Part shown: positions 41,618 to 49,816 of the stretch, in pieces
How the letters are laid out: each line of letters starts with the position of its first letter
Numbering within the stretch: position 1 is the first letter of the stretch
Assembly: GCA_964403795.1 (NCBI GenBank)
Contig: CAYOHP010000029.1
Span: forward strand, 1-57,732
Reading direction: 5' to 3'
DNA: 57,732 nt
From: CAYOHP01 sp964403795 [NCBI: uncultured bacterium]
GTDB taxonomy: Bacteria > Muiribacteriota > UBA6191 > CAZXTJ01
Translations under genes and position numbers: made by a program
Notes under the pieces: model-generated
What the model saw: the letters and a program-made list of their open reading frames with translations, nothing else
Database searches by the model: none
What the model was told of the DNA's origin: nothing

Positions 41618-42615
41618 CGCAGGACGCCGCGAGCTCCCGGACTCTGGTCCGAGCCGTCTGCGGCCATCCGCGCGGGCGCGGCAGGACCGGCATCCTCGCC
41701 GGTCTCGCCGCAGTCTCGCTAGCGGGTGGTGCAGCGGCCGCCCCGAGGTCGAACACGCTGGAGGCGACCCACAAACTGGCCCTCGCCCCCCGGAGCTTCG
41801 CGGCCGCCTGGGACTCGGTCCAGGAGCGCTATCTGGTCGCCGACCCCGGCGGGATCCGCTCGGTGGCGACCGGGAGCGCCACGGTCACCCGGCTCGCCCT
41901 CGACCCGGGGATCGGGAGCGACCTGCGCTGCCTGGTCCCGACCGGCTTCGTCCTCTGGATCGGGCGACCGGACGGACTGCTGGCCGTGGGCAAGGAAGGC
42001 CGACCTGTCCTGAAGCACCTGACGACCCCGGTGGTCCCGGGTCATCTGGCCTTGGACACGGCAGACTCGAGCCTCGTCCTCGCCGCAGACCGGGGCACTA
42101 CGCTGTACCGCGGCGACCCCGGATCCGGGACCTGGACCCCGGTCCCCTGGTCGGGCGGCACCATCGTCGGACTCGCGGCCGCGCCGGCCGGGACCTGGGT
42201 CGTCTCCGCTCCCCAAGACCAGCGGAAGTGGGCGGTCTGGATCCTCGCCGCCGGCGATCGGCTGGAACGGATCGCCGAGTTCCCGGGCGGACCGCCTTCC
42301 GCCGTGGGTGCCCATCCCGACGGCGTCCTGGTGGCCGAGGGCGAGGGCGACCGCCTCCTCCTGATCCGGAGCGATGGCCGGATCCGGGTCCTGGTCCGGG
42401 GCATCGTCCGGGTCAGCGCCCTGGGAGCCGGGGACGACCAGACCCTGATGGCGATCGAGCACGACTCGGGAAGGGGCCACCGGTTCCGCCCCAAGGTCGA
42501 GTTCGAGCTGGTCCCCACGGACCCGCTCGGGTCCGCCGGGATGCCGACGGAGCCCGCGACCGGACCCTCTTCCGGACCCTCCGCGGTAGTCGTCACCGGG
42601 ACCACGAGCCCGTAG
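41614..42615 (+). CDS. Exported propeller-like protein, 333 aa
   Basis: ATG overlap with the preceding lipoprotein gene. The twin-Arg-free signal peptide spans about residues 22-43 (ILAGLAAVSLAGGAAAA). The mature part repeats beta-strand units of about 40 residues (ADPGGIRSVATGSATVTRLAL, GRPDGLLAVGKEGRPVLKHL, AAPAGTWVVSAPQDQ, HPDGVLVAEGEGDRLLLIRSDG), which looks like a six-bladed NHL/SMP-30-type propeller. It ends in a Pro/Ser/Thr tail. It is the last member of the overlapping gene chain. It could be a periplasmic binding component, but nothing shows a substrate. Confidence 0.68.
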   Translation: MTQDAASSRTLVRAVCGHPRGRGRTGILAGLAAVSLAGGAAAAPRSNTLEATHKLALAPRSFAAAWDSVQERYLVADPGGIRSVATGSATVTRLALDPGIGSDLRCLVPTGFVLWIGRPDGLLAVGKEGRPVLKHLTTPVVPGHLALDTADSSLVLAADRGTTLYRGDPGSGTWTPVPWSGGTIVGLAAAPAGTWVVSAPQDQRKWAVWILAAGDRLERIAEFPGGPPSAVGAHPDGVLVAEGEGDRLLLIRSDGRIRVLVRGIVRVSALGAGDDQTLMAIEHDSGRGHRFRPKVEFELVPTDPLGSAGMPTEPATGPSSGPSAVVVTGTTSP

Positions 42616-42631
42616 CCCTCCGTCCCCGGGG

Positions 42632-42637
42632 TAGGGT
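42632..42637 (+). promoter_or_regulatory. -10 hexamer of leaderless promoter
   Basis: TAGGGT ends six bases before GTG 42644, which has no Shine-Dalgarno. Confidence 0.35.
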
Positions 42638-42643
42638 GGCACG

Positions 42644-44329
42644 GTGACACGCGGTACCGGCGCCACCCCTCCCCCCCCCTCCCTGCAGAGGTTTCCCCTG
42701 ATCTTGTTCCTGGTCCTGGGCGCGACCTTGGCGTGTCGGCACCAGGGCCTCCTCGAGCCCGATCAGGTCGCCCAGCACCTGCTGGCCCGTCACCTGCAGG
42801 CCGGGCGCTTCGACCTGGGGCTTTCCACCTACTGGGGTCCTCTACAGCCGACCCTTCTCGCCTTGCTGGGTACGCTCGGCCTGGCAGAGACCACCGCCTG
42901 CAGGATCCTCCAGATGGGCTGGGGTTTCCTGCTGGTCCACTCCGGCTTGCGCCTGGCCTCGGTCCTGGGTCTTCGGCCCCTCACCCTCGGGCCGGTGGGC
43001 CTCGCCCTGGCGCTCCAGACCAGTGCCTTCGCGGCCTACTACGGGACCGCCGACCTGGCCCTGGCAGCCCTGGTCACGGCAGCCGCCGCCTCGCTCTGGG
43101 AAGCGGACCGGTCCACGACCTGGAAGGCTGGAGTCCTCCTCGGCCTGGCCCTGCTCGCCAAGAGCGCCGCCCTGCCGGTCGCCTTCCTCCTGCTTGCGGG
43201 TACCGCAGCGACGGAAGCGGGGCTCGCCCGGCAACCCGGCGGCAGCGCACCGCGACGAGCCCTCCGGGTGGCGGCGATCACCGTGCTGGTGGCCGGACCA
43301 TGGTTCCTCTTCCTCTCCGGGCGAGCCGGGAAGCCCCTCCTCTCTTCCGCCGCGACCTTGAACCATGCCCTGCTCGGTCCCGCGGTCTCCGGGGACCGCT
43401 CCCGTCCCGAGACCTTCCGGGGTCACCCGACCTTCTCGACCCTGCACCGGGTGCGCGAGGGCAGGATCTCTTCCTGGGAGGACCCCGGCGAGATCTCCGA
43501 CCGGTATCCGACCTGGAGTCCCCTCTCGACCCCTGGAGGCCCGGGACGCCAGCTCCGGTACACCCTCTCGGCCCTCGACGAGGCCTCCCGGCTCCTGGCC
43601 CGCTTCGATGGACTGGGCCTGGCCCTGGTCACCACCGTGGGCCTCGCCCTGTGGGCCGCGATCCGACGTCCCCGTGGACCCGCGGAGGACGTGCTCCCAG
43701 CGATCGGGATGCTGGCCATCGTCCTTCCCTACCTCCCGTTCTTCGTGCAGTGGCGCTACCTCTGGGGCGCGTTCCCCTTCCTGCTGGCGGGACTCGGCCG
43801 GGCAGCCGATCGCCTGCTGGCAGGGAGCGACATCCCGACCACTCGGACCCGGATCGCCCGAGCCTTCCTGCTCGCACCTCCGGTGCTGGTGGGACTCGGC
43901 CTGGTCCTCCTCGGTCTCCTGGTCTTCCCTCCGAGCCGCCAGGCGCAGATCGCCACCAGGCTGGCGGCCGCCATCCCGGACAGCCATCGCGGGAGTCCGA
44001 TCGCCGGTTGGGATCCCCGCCTCGCGCCCGGGGACGCCAAGCCCCCGGACAACGCCATGGGCCTCTACGTCGCATGGGCCGCCGGGAATCCCTGGTACGG
44101 TCTCGCCCCCGAAGCCTCTCCCGGTACTGCGGCCTCCCTCGGGTGCCGGCTGCTGGTCCGCCAGCGACTCCTGCTCCCGCCTCCCCCGGGGAGCGGGGCA
44201 CCGCCACCCGACGTCCTCCCCGGTTGGACCCTGCTGACCCGATTCGAGACCGAGGATCACCCCTTTTTCCTCCGGCCCTCGACCTGGGAGTACAGCCTGT
44301 GGGCAGTCGGGACCTCCGACCCGCCTTGA
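42644..44329 (+). CDS. Multi-pass membrane protein, GT-C glycosyltransferase-like
   Basis: 561 aa with about ten hydrophobic segments (LILFLVLGATLAC, LLALLGTLGLAET, LALAALVTAAAASLW, AGVLLGLALLAKSAALPVAFLLLAG, and others). The first loop contains an acidic pair near GLLEPDQVAQHLLA, where GT-C enzymes carry catalytic acids. LLAKSAALPV resembles the TKG/TK-type helix of GT39 members. A soluble C-terminal domain (about 430-561) follows. It probably uses a polyprenyl-linked sugar, and pilin or giant-protein glycosylation would fit the neighbourhood but is only inferred. The GTG start is probably leaderless, 28 bases after the propeller gene. Confidence 0.68.
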   Translation: MTRGTGATPPPPSLQRFPLILFLVLGATLACRHQGLLEPDQVAQHLLARHLQAGRFDLGLSTYWGPLQPTLLALLGTLGLAETTACRILQMGWGFLLVHSGLRLASVLGLRPLTLGPVGLALALQTSAFAAYYGTADLALAALVTAAAASLWEADRSTTWKAGVLLGLALLAKSAALPVAFLLLAGTAATEAGLARQPGGSAPRRALRVAAITVLVAGPWFLFLSGRAGKPLLSSAATLNHALLGPAVSGDRSRPETFRGHPTFSTLHRVREGRISSWEDPGEISDRYPTWSPLSTPGGPGRQLRYTLSALDEASRLLARFDGLGLALVTTVGLALWAAIRRPRGPAEDVLPAIGMLAIVLPYLPFFVQWRYLWGAFPFLLAGLGRAADRLLAGSDIPTTRTRIARAFLLAPPVLVGLGLVLLGLLVFPPSRQAQIATRLAAAIPDSHRGSPIAGWDPRLAPGDAKPPDNAMGLYVAWAAGNPWYGLAPEASPGTAASLGCRLLVRQRLLLPPPPGSGAPPPDVLPGWTLLTRFETEDHPFFLRPSTWEYSLWAVGTSDPP

Positions 44330-44354
44330 GGGTCGGCGAAGCCCCCGCTACGAT
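44326..44354 (+). promoter_or_regulatory. Sigma70-like promoter of pta
   Basis: TTGAGG (44326-44331), a 17-base spacer and TACGAT (44349-44354). Transcription would start near 44361, at the GGAGGT ribosome site. ATG 44353 lies inside the -10 and is therefore excluded as a start codon. Confidence 0.55.
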
Positions 44355-44370
44355 GGCCGCGGAGGTAGCC

Positions 44371-45381
44371 GTGGCCACCGGAATCGTCCGCCAGCTCTGG
44401 GATCGCGCCCGGGCCAACCCGAGGCGCATCGTGCTCCCCGAAGGCGAGGACCCGCGGACCGCCAAGGCCGCCCGGATCCTGGTCGACGAGGGCATCGTCT
44501 CCGCCGTCACCGTGCTCGGTTCCAAGGAGGGCGTGGAATCCGCCTTCACCCAGGCCGGGGTGGCCCACGAGGGGATCCTGGGCATCGATCCCCGGTTCTC
44601 GCCTCGCCGCGAGGAGTTCGCCAACCTGCTGCACGAGCGCCGCAAGGCGAAGGGCCTGGGCCTCGACGAGGCTCGGGAACTCATGGCCCAGGTCCTCTAC
44701 TACGGGGCCGCCATGGTGGCGACCGGAGAAGTCGACGGGGATGTCGCCGGTGCGGTCCACACCACCGGGGACGTGATCCGGGCCGCTCTCCACCTGATCG
44801 GCACCGCCCCGGGAATCCGCACCGTCTCGGGGGCCTTCTTGATGGAGATCCCCGACTATCTCGGCAGCGGCAAGCCCCGCTGCCTGATCTACGCCGACAG
44901 CGCGGTGGTTCCCGACCCCACGCCCGAGCAGCTCGCCGACATCGCGGTGGCCTCGGCCCGGACCTTCACGACCCTGGTGGGTGAGCCGGCCAAGGTGGCG
45001 ATGCTCAGTTTCTCGACCAAGGGCAGCGCCGAACACCCCAGGATCGACAAGGTGCGCAAGGCTACCGCCCTCGCCAAGGCCGCCCTGGGGGACGCCTCGG
45101 TCGACGGCGAGCTCCAGGCCGACGCCGCCCTGATCCCCGACATCGGCAAGCGCAAGAGTCCGGGCAGCCCGGTCGCCGGGACCGCCAACGTGCTGGTCTT
45201 CCCCGACCTCGACTCCGGGAACATCGCCTACAAGCTCACCCAGCGCCTGGCCAAGGCCGAGGCCATCGGGCCCCTGCTCCAGGGCATCGCCAAGCCGGTC
45301 TTCGACCTCTCCCGGGGGGCAAGCCCCACCGACATCGCCACGGTGGCCGCGATCGCGGTCCTGCAGGCCGCGGCGGGCTGA
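44371..45381 (+). CDS. pta: Phosphate acetyltransferase
   Basis: 336 aa, the normal length of the single-domain PTA_PTB family. It converts acetyl-CoA and phosphate to acetyl phosphate and CoA in the cytoplasm. Diagnostic segments are RIVLPEGEDPRTAKAA, GDVAGAVHTTGDVIRAAL, FLMEIPDYL, VAMLSFSTKGSAEHP, ELQADAALIPDI, SPVAGTANVLVFPDLDSGNIAYKL and a C-terminal Asp-Leu-Ser-Arg-Gly. The ending matches Pta rather than phosphate butyryltransferase. GTG 44371 is chosen over ATG 44353 because GGAGGT sits four bases upstream and the ATG is within the promoter -10. No acetate kinase gene is adjacent. Confidence 0.92.
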   Translation: MATGIVRQLWDRARANPRRIVLPEGEDPRTAKAARILVDEGIVSAVTVLGSKEGVESAFTQAGVAHEGILGIDPRFSPRREEFANLLHERRKAKGLGLDEARELMAQVLYYGAAMVATGEVDGDVAGAVHTTGDVIRAALHLIGTAPGIRTVSGAFLMEIPDYLGSGKPRCLIYADSAVVPDPTPEQLADIAVASARTFTTLVGEPAKVAMLSFSTKGSAEHPRIDKVRKATALAKAALGDASVDGELQADAALIPDIGKRKSPGSPVAGTANVLVFPDLDSGNIAYKLTQRLAKAEAIGPLLQGIAKPVFDLSRGASPTDIATVAAIAVLQAAAG

Positions 45382-45472
45382 TCCCGGGAAGCCGCTGCCG
45401 ACCGGACCGATCGCCCGTCCACCGGGTCCGGTTCCACGGCCTCCCTGGCGCCCCGTCGCCAGGCCCGGAGCG

Positions 45473-45481
45473 TGATACGAT
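45473..45481 (+). promoter_or_regulatory. Extended -10 promoter candidate
   Basis: TGA-TACGAT, matching TGN-TANNNT, lies 31 bases before ATG 45513. The leader contains the GAGGAG ribosome site (45499-45504). Confidence 0.45.
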
Positions 45482-45512
45482 CGTTCCCGGGGGCCCCGAG
45501 GAGACCCTACCC

Positions 45513-46292
45513 ATGGCCTATCAGGACGTCGGATCCGCAGGTGAGCTTCCCGCAGGTGGTCGTCGCGGCTACGACCTGGACGGCAAGCGACTGGCCCTCT
45601 TCCGCCAGGCCGACCGGCTCTATGCGGTCGAGGACACCTGCCCCCACCAGGGAGGACCGCTCTCCGAAGGTGAGGTCCGGGACGGCCAGGTCGTGTGTCC
45701 CTGGCACCGCTGGACCTTCGACCTCGCCAGCGGGGAGTGCAAGACCCGCCCGTCCTGCCGGATCGGGGCCTTCGCGGTACGGGAGCAGGACGGCCGGCTC
45801 CAGGTCGACCTCGAGGCCAGGCCTTCCGCACCGGCGCCGGCTCCCCCGGCCCCAGCCGCGCCGGCCGCCTCGGCTCCGACCCCGGCGGCACCGGCCGCCC
45901 CCGCCGCGGCGGCACCGGCCGCGGTCGCACCTGCCGCCCAGGCCGCCCCCGCAGCCCGACCGGGTCCCCGCGACGTCACCGCCGGGACCGGCTTCAAGTT
46001 CCTGGCGAAGAGCCGGGGAGAAGCCGTCAAGCACCTGCTCGGCTTCCTCGGCCGCAGCGGCGACCACCTCGAACCCAAGACCAAGTACCTGATCTACTGC
46101 GCGGTCCAGACCATGAACTTCTCCGAGCGCGGCCTCCGCCAGTACATCCCCAAGGCCATCGAGGCCGGCGCTTCCGAGGACGAGGTGATCGACGCCATCC
46201 TCCAGGCTTATCCGGGTGGCGGTCTGGGCCGGGTGGTCGACGCCCTCGACGTGTTCCTGTCGCTGGGCTACGGCGGCGAGCTGCCGGGCTAG
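45513..46292 (+). CDS. Rieske ferredoxin-like domain fused to an AhpD/CMD-like domain
   Basis: 259 aa. The N-terminal Rieske [2Fe-2S] module (about 1-105, NirD-like) has C43-P-H45 and C62-P-W-H65. A 50-residue Ala/Pro linker (about 108-155) follows. The C-terminal domain (about 165-259) looks like carboxymuconolactone decarboxylase/AhpD: KTKYLIYCAVQTMNFSERG, IPKAIEAGASEDEVIDAIL, VVDALDVFLSLG. The redox CxxC-x3-H of AhpD is missing; only one Cys remains. It is probably a cytoplasmic electron-transfer protein whose C-terminal domain mediates trimer or partner binding. The ATG has GAGGAG eight bases upstream. The kinase gene starts 11 bases after the stop. Confidence 0.82.
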   Translation: MAYQDVGSAGELPAGGRRGYDLDGKRLALFRQADRLYAVEDTCPHQGGPLSEGEVRDGQVVCPWHRWTFDLASGECKTRPSCRIGAFAVREQDGRLQVDLEARPSAPAPAPPAPAAPAASAPTPAAPAAPAAAAPAAVAPAAQAAPAARPGPRDVTAGTGFKFLAKSRGEAVKHLLGFLGRSGDHLEPKTKYLIYCAVQTMNFSERGLRQYIPKAIEAGASEDEVIDAILQAYPGGGLGRVVDALDVFLSLGYGGELPG

Positions 46293-46303
46293 GCGGTCCC
46301 CTC

Positions 46304-48502
46304 TTGGCCTCCGAGCGCCTCCTCGAACCGGGCGACCTGCTCGGCCGCTATCGGGCCGGGCCGCTGATCGGGGCCGGCGGCATGGGCCAGGTGTTCCTGG
46401 CGGAAGACCTGCAGACCGGCCACGACGTGGCGCTCAAGCTCCTGCACCCCCGCTGGGCCGGAGACGACTGGTTGGTCGAACTCTTCCACAAGGAAGCGGC
46501 GCTGGTCCGGTCTCTCTCCCACGCCAACCTGGTGGCCCTGCTCCAGGTCGGCGAGGACCGCGGCCTCCACTACCTGGTCTTCGAGTTCATCCACGGGGTC
46601 TCCCTCGAGCACGTGCTCCGGGACGGCCCCATGGAGGTGGCCCTGGCCGCTTCCATCATCCAGGACCTGGCCATGGGCCTCTCGGCAGCCCACGCCGCCG
46701 GTGTGGTCCACCGGGACCTGAAGCCTGCCAACGTCATGATCACCCCCGACGACCGGATCAAGCTGATCGACTTCGGGGTGGCCGACCGCTCGGGAGCCGG
46801 CACCGGCGACCGCGAGATCCCCCGGGAACTCGACGGCCCCGGATCCACCGGGGTCTGCGGGACCCGCGTCTACTCGGCCCCGGAACAGAACCAGGGGCGC
46901 CCCGCCAGTCCCGCGGCCGACGTCTACAGCCTGGGTGCGGTCGCCTACGAGCTCTTCTCGGGCCGGCGCCTCTACCTCGACGGGGAACTCCAGGACGTCC
47001 TCCGGGCGCAGGCCGGGCTCCAGGTCCTGCTCGACAAGGACACCCCGCTCCACGCCCGCATGCCCGAACCCATCGACCGGGTGGTCCGGCGCATGCTGCA
47101 GCTCCTGCCCGCGGACCGCTACGCCTCGGCACAGGAGATCCTCCCGGACCTCGAGGCCGCCATCCGCGAGGTCGGTGCCGTACCCCGCGACGCCCTGGCC
47201 CGCTCCAAGCGCACCGCCCTGGCCGATCTCGCCGAGACCCTCCTGCTCCGGGCCCAGGATGCCCTCGCCAAGGACGACCTCGAGATCGCCGCCGACCTGT
47301 TCGCCCGCATCCTCTCCCTCGAACCCCCCAATCGCGACAACTTCGTGCGCTCGATCCGCCGCGCCGTGGAGGCGGTCTTCTGGAAGTCGAGCCAGATCGG
47401 GCCGCTGCCGGTCCGCCTCCTGGGCCTGCTCGACGAACTCGGCCTCAAGGACCTGCGCTTCCTGGTGGAGCACCGCCTCGCCAGTTCGATCCGGGGTACC
47501 CCCGACACGATCCTCGAACGCCTCGACCTCTACCTCCTCCGCTGGCCGAACTCCGTGGCCTTCCTCCGGGCCGCCTCGGCGGTGGCGAGGGCCGTGGCGC
47601 CGGAGCGTCGGGTCGACCTCCTGCTCCGCCTGTCGGAGGCCCTGCTCGGGATCGGGGAGAAGGCCGCGGCGGCCCGGGCACTGCTCGATGCCAAGGCGGG
47701 AGCCGAGGCGGGACACGCTCCCGGGATCCAACGGGTCGAAGCGCTCCTCCAACAGGGAGGGACCCAGCCCGCAGGCATGGGGGAGGCCTTCCACCGCACC
47801 GTGGCCTCGGCAGCCGAGCTGGTCGAACCGATCGAGCAGGCCAGCCTCTGGGACGAGTTCCTGGAGGCCTTCGGGGAGTGGTCGCCGGCCCTGATCGAAG
47901 CGGCCCGGGCCCACGAGAAGGCGGGCAACCGGATCCGGGCTTCCCGCCTCTGCGCCCGCCTCGGGATGAAGGCCTTCGTCGCCGGGGCCACCCGGGAGGC
48001 CCGCCGCTGGTTCGAGGCTTCGGTGCGGCTCGACCCCGACCGGGACGAGGGCCTGCTCTACCTGGCCGAGATCTCCGGGGGCGTGCCCGAGGGACAGAAC
48101 ATCCGGGTCCAGCGGGTGGCCCTGCTGCGACGCCTGGGCCTCGCCGAGGCCGCCCTCTACCACCGGGAGAAGGACCTGACCGGCGGCGAGTCCGACGCCT
48201 CCCCCCTCGAGCAGATGGCCGACATCGCCGAGGAATGGCGGCTCGACCCCGCCCCCTTCCTGCTGCGACGGGCCCGGATCGAACTGAACGCCGGCCGCGA
48301 CGAGGCCGCCGAGCCGATCCTCGTCGAGGCCCTGCGACGGGCCCGGAACCCCGCCGACACCGCAGCCCGGATCCTGGCCCTGCCCGGCGCGGTGCGCGCC
48401 CTCGGGTCGGCACGTCTGGCCGAGATCCGGGAGCTGGCGGGGAACCCCGCCTCGACCGCGGTGCCGACGCCCGAGACCTTGGTCCCCGGGTCGGGGGGCT
48501 GA
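46304..48502 (+). CDS. Serine/threonine protein kinase with C-terminal helical-repeat region
   Basis: 732 aa. The Hanks-type kinase domain is about 18-285 with intact motifs: GAGGMGQVFLA glycine loop, VALK lysine at 45, HRDLKPAN (D138), DFG at 156-158 and a SAPEQ activation-segment end. The C-terminal 440 residues are alpha-helical, TPR/SEL1-like (LADLAETLLLRAQDALAKDDLEIAADLF, ARRWFEASVRLDPDRDEGL). No transmembrane segment or PASTA domain is visible, so it is a cytoplasmic kinase. The start is TTG 46304 with no strong ribosome site, probably coupled to the Rieske gene. Its stop directly abuts the convergent acyl-CoA dehydrogenase stop. It is the active counterpart of the HRN protein at 13312. 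Confidence 0.88.
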   Translation: MASERLLEPGDLLGRYRAGPLIGAGGMGQVFLAEDLQTGHDVALKLLHPRWAGDDWLVELFHKEAALVRSLSHANLVALLQVGEDRGLHYLVFEFIHGVSLEHVLRDGPMEVALAASIIQDLAMGLSAAHAAGVVHRDLKPANVMITPDDRIKLIDFGVADRSGAGTGDREIPRELDGPGSTGVCGTRVYSAPEQNQGRPASPAADVYSLGAVAYELFSGRRLYLDGELQDVLRAQAGLQVLLDKDTPLHARMPEPIDRVVRRMLQLLPADRYASAQEILPDLEAAIREVGAVPRDALARSKRTALADLAETLLLRAQDALAKDDLEIAADLFARILSLEPPNRDNFVRSIRRAVEAVFWKSSQIGPLPVRLLGLLDELGLKDLRFLVEHRLASSIRGTPDTILERLDLYLLRWPNSVAFLRAASAVARAVAPERRVDLLLRLSEALLGIGEKAAAARALLDAKAGAEAGHAPGIQRVEALLQQGGTQPAGMGEAFHRTVASAAELVEPIEQASLWDEFLEAFGEWSPALIEAARAHEKAGNRIRASRLCARLGMKAFVAGATREARRWFEASVRLDPDRDEGLLYLAEISGGVPEGQNIRVQRVALLRRLGLAEAALYHREKDLTGGESDASPLEQMADIAEEWRLDPAPFLLRRARIELNAGRDEAAEPILVEALRRARNPADTAARILALPGAVRALGSARLAEIRELAGNPASTAVPTPETLVPGSGG

Positions 48503-49657
48503 TCAGTCCTTCTGCGCCCGGGTGGTCAGCTCCTTGACGATGATCAGGCGCTGGATCTGGCTGGTGCCCTCGTAGATCTGGAAGATCTTGGCGTCCCGCA
48601 TCAGCTTCTCGACCGGGTACTCGTTGTTGTAGCCGTTGCCGCCGTGGATCTGGACCGCATCGGTGGCGATCTTCATCGCCATGTCGGCGCAGAACGACTT
48701 GGCGATGGCCGCATACTTGGTGTTGCGCCGGCCCTGGTCGATCTCCCAGGCCGCCCGGTAGACGAGCAGCCGGCCCGCCTCGATGTCCTTGGCCATGTCG
48801 GCGATCATGAACGAGATCGCCTGGTTGGCGATGATGGGCTTCCCGAAGGCGCTCCGCTCCCCGGCGTACTTCAGGCTCTCGTCCAGGCAGCGCCGGGAAA
48901 GGCCGACCGCCCCCATGGAGACCGGGGGCCGGGTGTGGTCGAAGGCAGCCATGGCGATCTTGAAGCCGTCCCCCTCCTTGCCGAGCAGGTTGGCCTTGGG
49001 GACCTTCACGTCCTGGAAGCTGATGCCCCGGGTGTCGCTGGCCCGCTGGCCCATGTTCCAGAGCTTTCCCGAGACCTCGATCCCGGGCGAGTGGCGGTCC
49101 ACCACGAAGGCCGAGATCCCCTTGTGGCCCTTCTCCGGATCGGTGACCGCGATCACGAAGTACCAGTCGGCCACCGAGCCGTTGGTGATCCACATCTTCT
49201 CGCCATTGAGCACGTACTCGTCGCCGACCCGCTTGGCGGTGGTGCGGATCCCGGCCACGTCGCTCCCGGCGTCGGGCTCGGTCACGCAGTAGGCCGCCAG
49301 CTTGAACTCGTCGATCATGGGCGCGAGCCACTTCTTCTTCTGCTCGTCGCTCCCGGCCACGATCATCGGGGCCTGGGCCAGCCCGTTGGCCTCGGCCGCG
49401 GTCATGATCCCGGTGCAACCCCAGGCCAGCTCCTCGGTGATGATGCAGCCGTCGAGCACCGAGAGCCCCAGTCCCCCGTACTCGGCGGGGACGTGGGTGT
49501 TCATGAGGCCGGCTTCCCAGATCTTCTTCAGGATCTCGCGGGGGAACTCTCCGGTCTTGTCGTGGTGCGCCGAGGCCGGGGCGATGACCTCCCGGGCGAT
49601 CTCCCGGGCCAGGGTCTGGTACTGGGTCTGGTCCTCGTTCAGCTCGAAGTCGATCAT
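48503..49657 (-). CDS. Acyl-CoA dehydrogenase
   Basis: 384 aa FAD-dependent alpha,beta-dehydrogenation enzyme of fatty-acid or branched-chain acyl-CoA breakdown. It has the family signatures [16 protein letters not shown] (FAD/substrate), GEKMWITNG, and the C-terminal [36 protein letters not shown], with the catalytic Glu at 363 in IYEGT as in short/medium-chain enzymes. The start is ATG 49657 with GGAGG about nine bases upstream. The longer open frame to 49759 is Arg-rich and non-coding in character. With mccB in the window it is consistent with leucine or fatty-acid catabolism. The stop abuts the kinase stop (TGATCA). Confidence 0.93.
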   Translation of the reverse strand: MIDFELNEDQTQYQTLAREIAREVIAPASAHHDKTGEFPREILKKIWEAGLMNTHVPAEYGGLGLSVLDGCIITEELAWGCTGIMTAAEANGLAQAPMIVAGSDEQKKKWLAPMIDEFKLAAYCVTEPDAGSDVAGIRTTAKRVGDEYVLNGEKMWITNGSVADWYFVIAVTDPEKGHKGISAFVVDRHSPGIEVSGKLWNMGQRASDTRGISFQDVKVPKANLLGKEGDGFKIAMAAFDHTRPPVSMGAVGLSRRCLDESLKYAGERSAFGKPIIANQAISFMIADMAKDIEAGRLLVYRAAWEIDQGRRNTKYAAIAKSFCADMAMKIATDAVQIHGGNGYNNEYPVEKLMRDAKIFQIYEGTSQIQRLIIVKELTTRAQKD

Positions 49658-49774
49658 CGCGGGCAGCCTCCAGATGCGGTTCGGGAACGACACCGGAAGC
49701 CGGTCAGGGACCCCGGTTCGACGCCGGGATCCTACCAGGGAAGCCCGGGGGGTCGCCAAGGTCGCGCCCCGGGC

Positions 49775-49802
49775 TTGACGCCCCCCTCGAGTTCCCTAGG
49801 AT
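49775..49802 (+). promoter_or_regulatory. Sigma70-like promoter of the phospholipase D-family gene
   Basis: TTGACG (49775-49780), a 16-base spacer and TAGGAT (49797-49802). The predicted leader before ATG 49817 is only about seven bases and has no ribosome site. Confidence 0.55.
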
Positions 49803-49816
49803 GCCGGCGCACCGCC

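Noticed and set aside
44353-44355. ATG 44353 as the pta start
   Set aside because: It lies in the TACGAT -10 element, and GTG 44371 has GGAGGT correctly spaced.
46065-46292. AhpD peroxidase-type activity for the C-terminal half of the Rieske fusion
   Set aside because: The CxxC-x3-H site needed for that chemistry is missing; only the fold resemblance stands.
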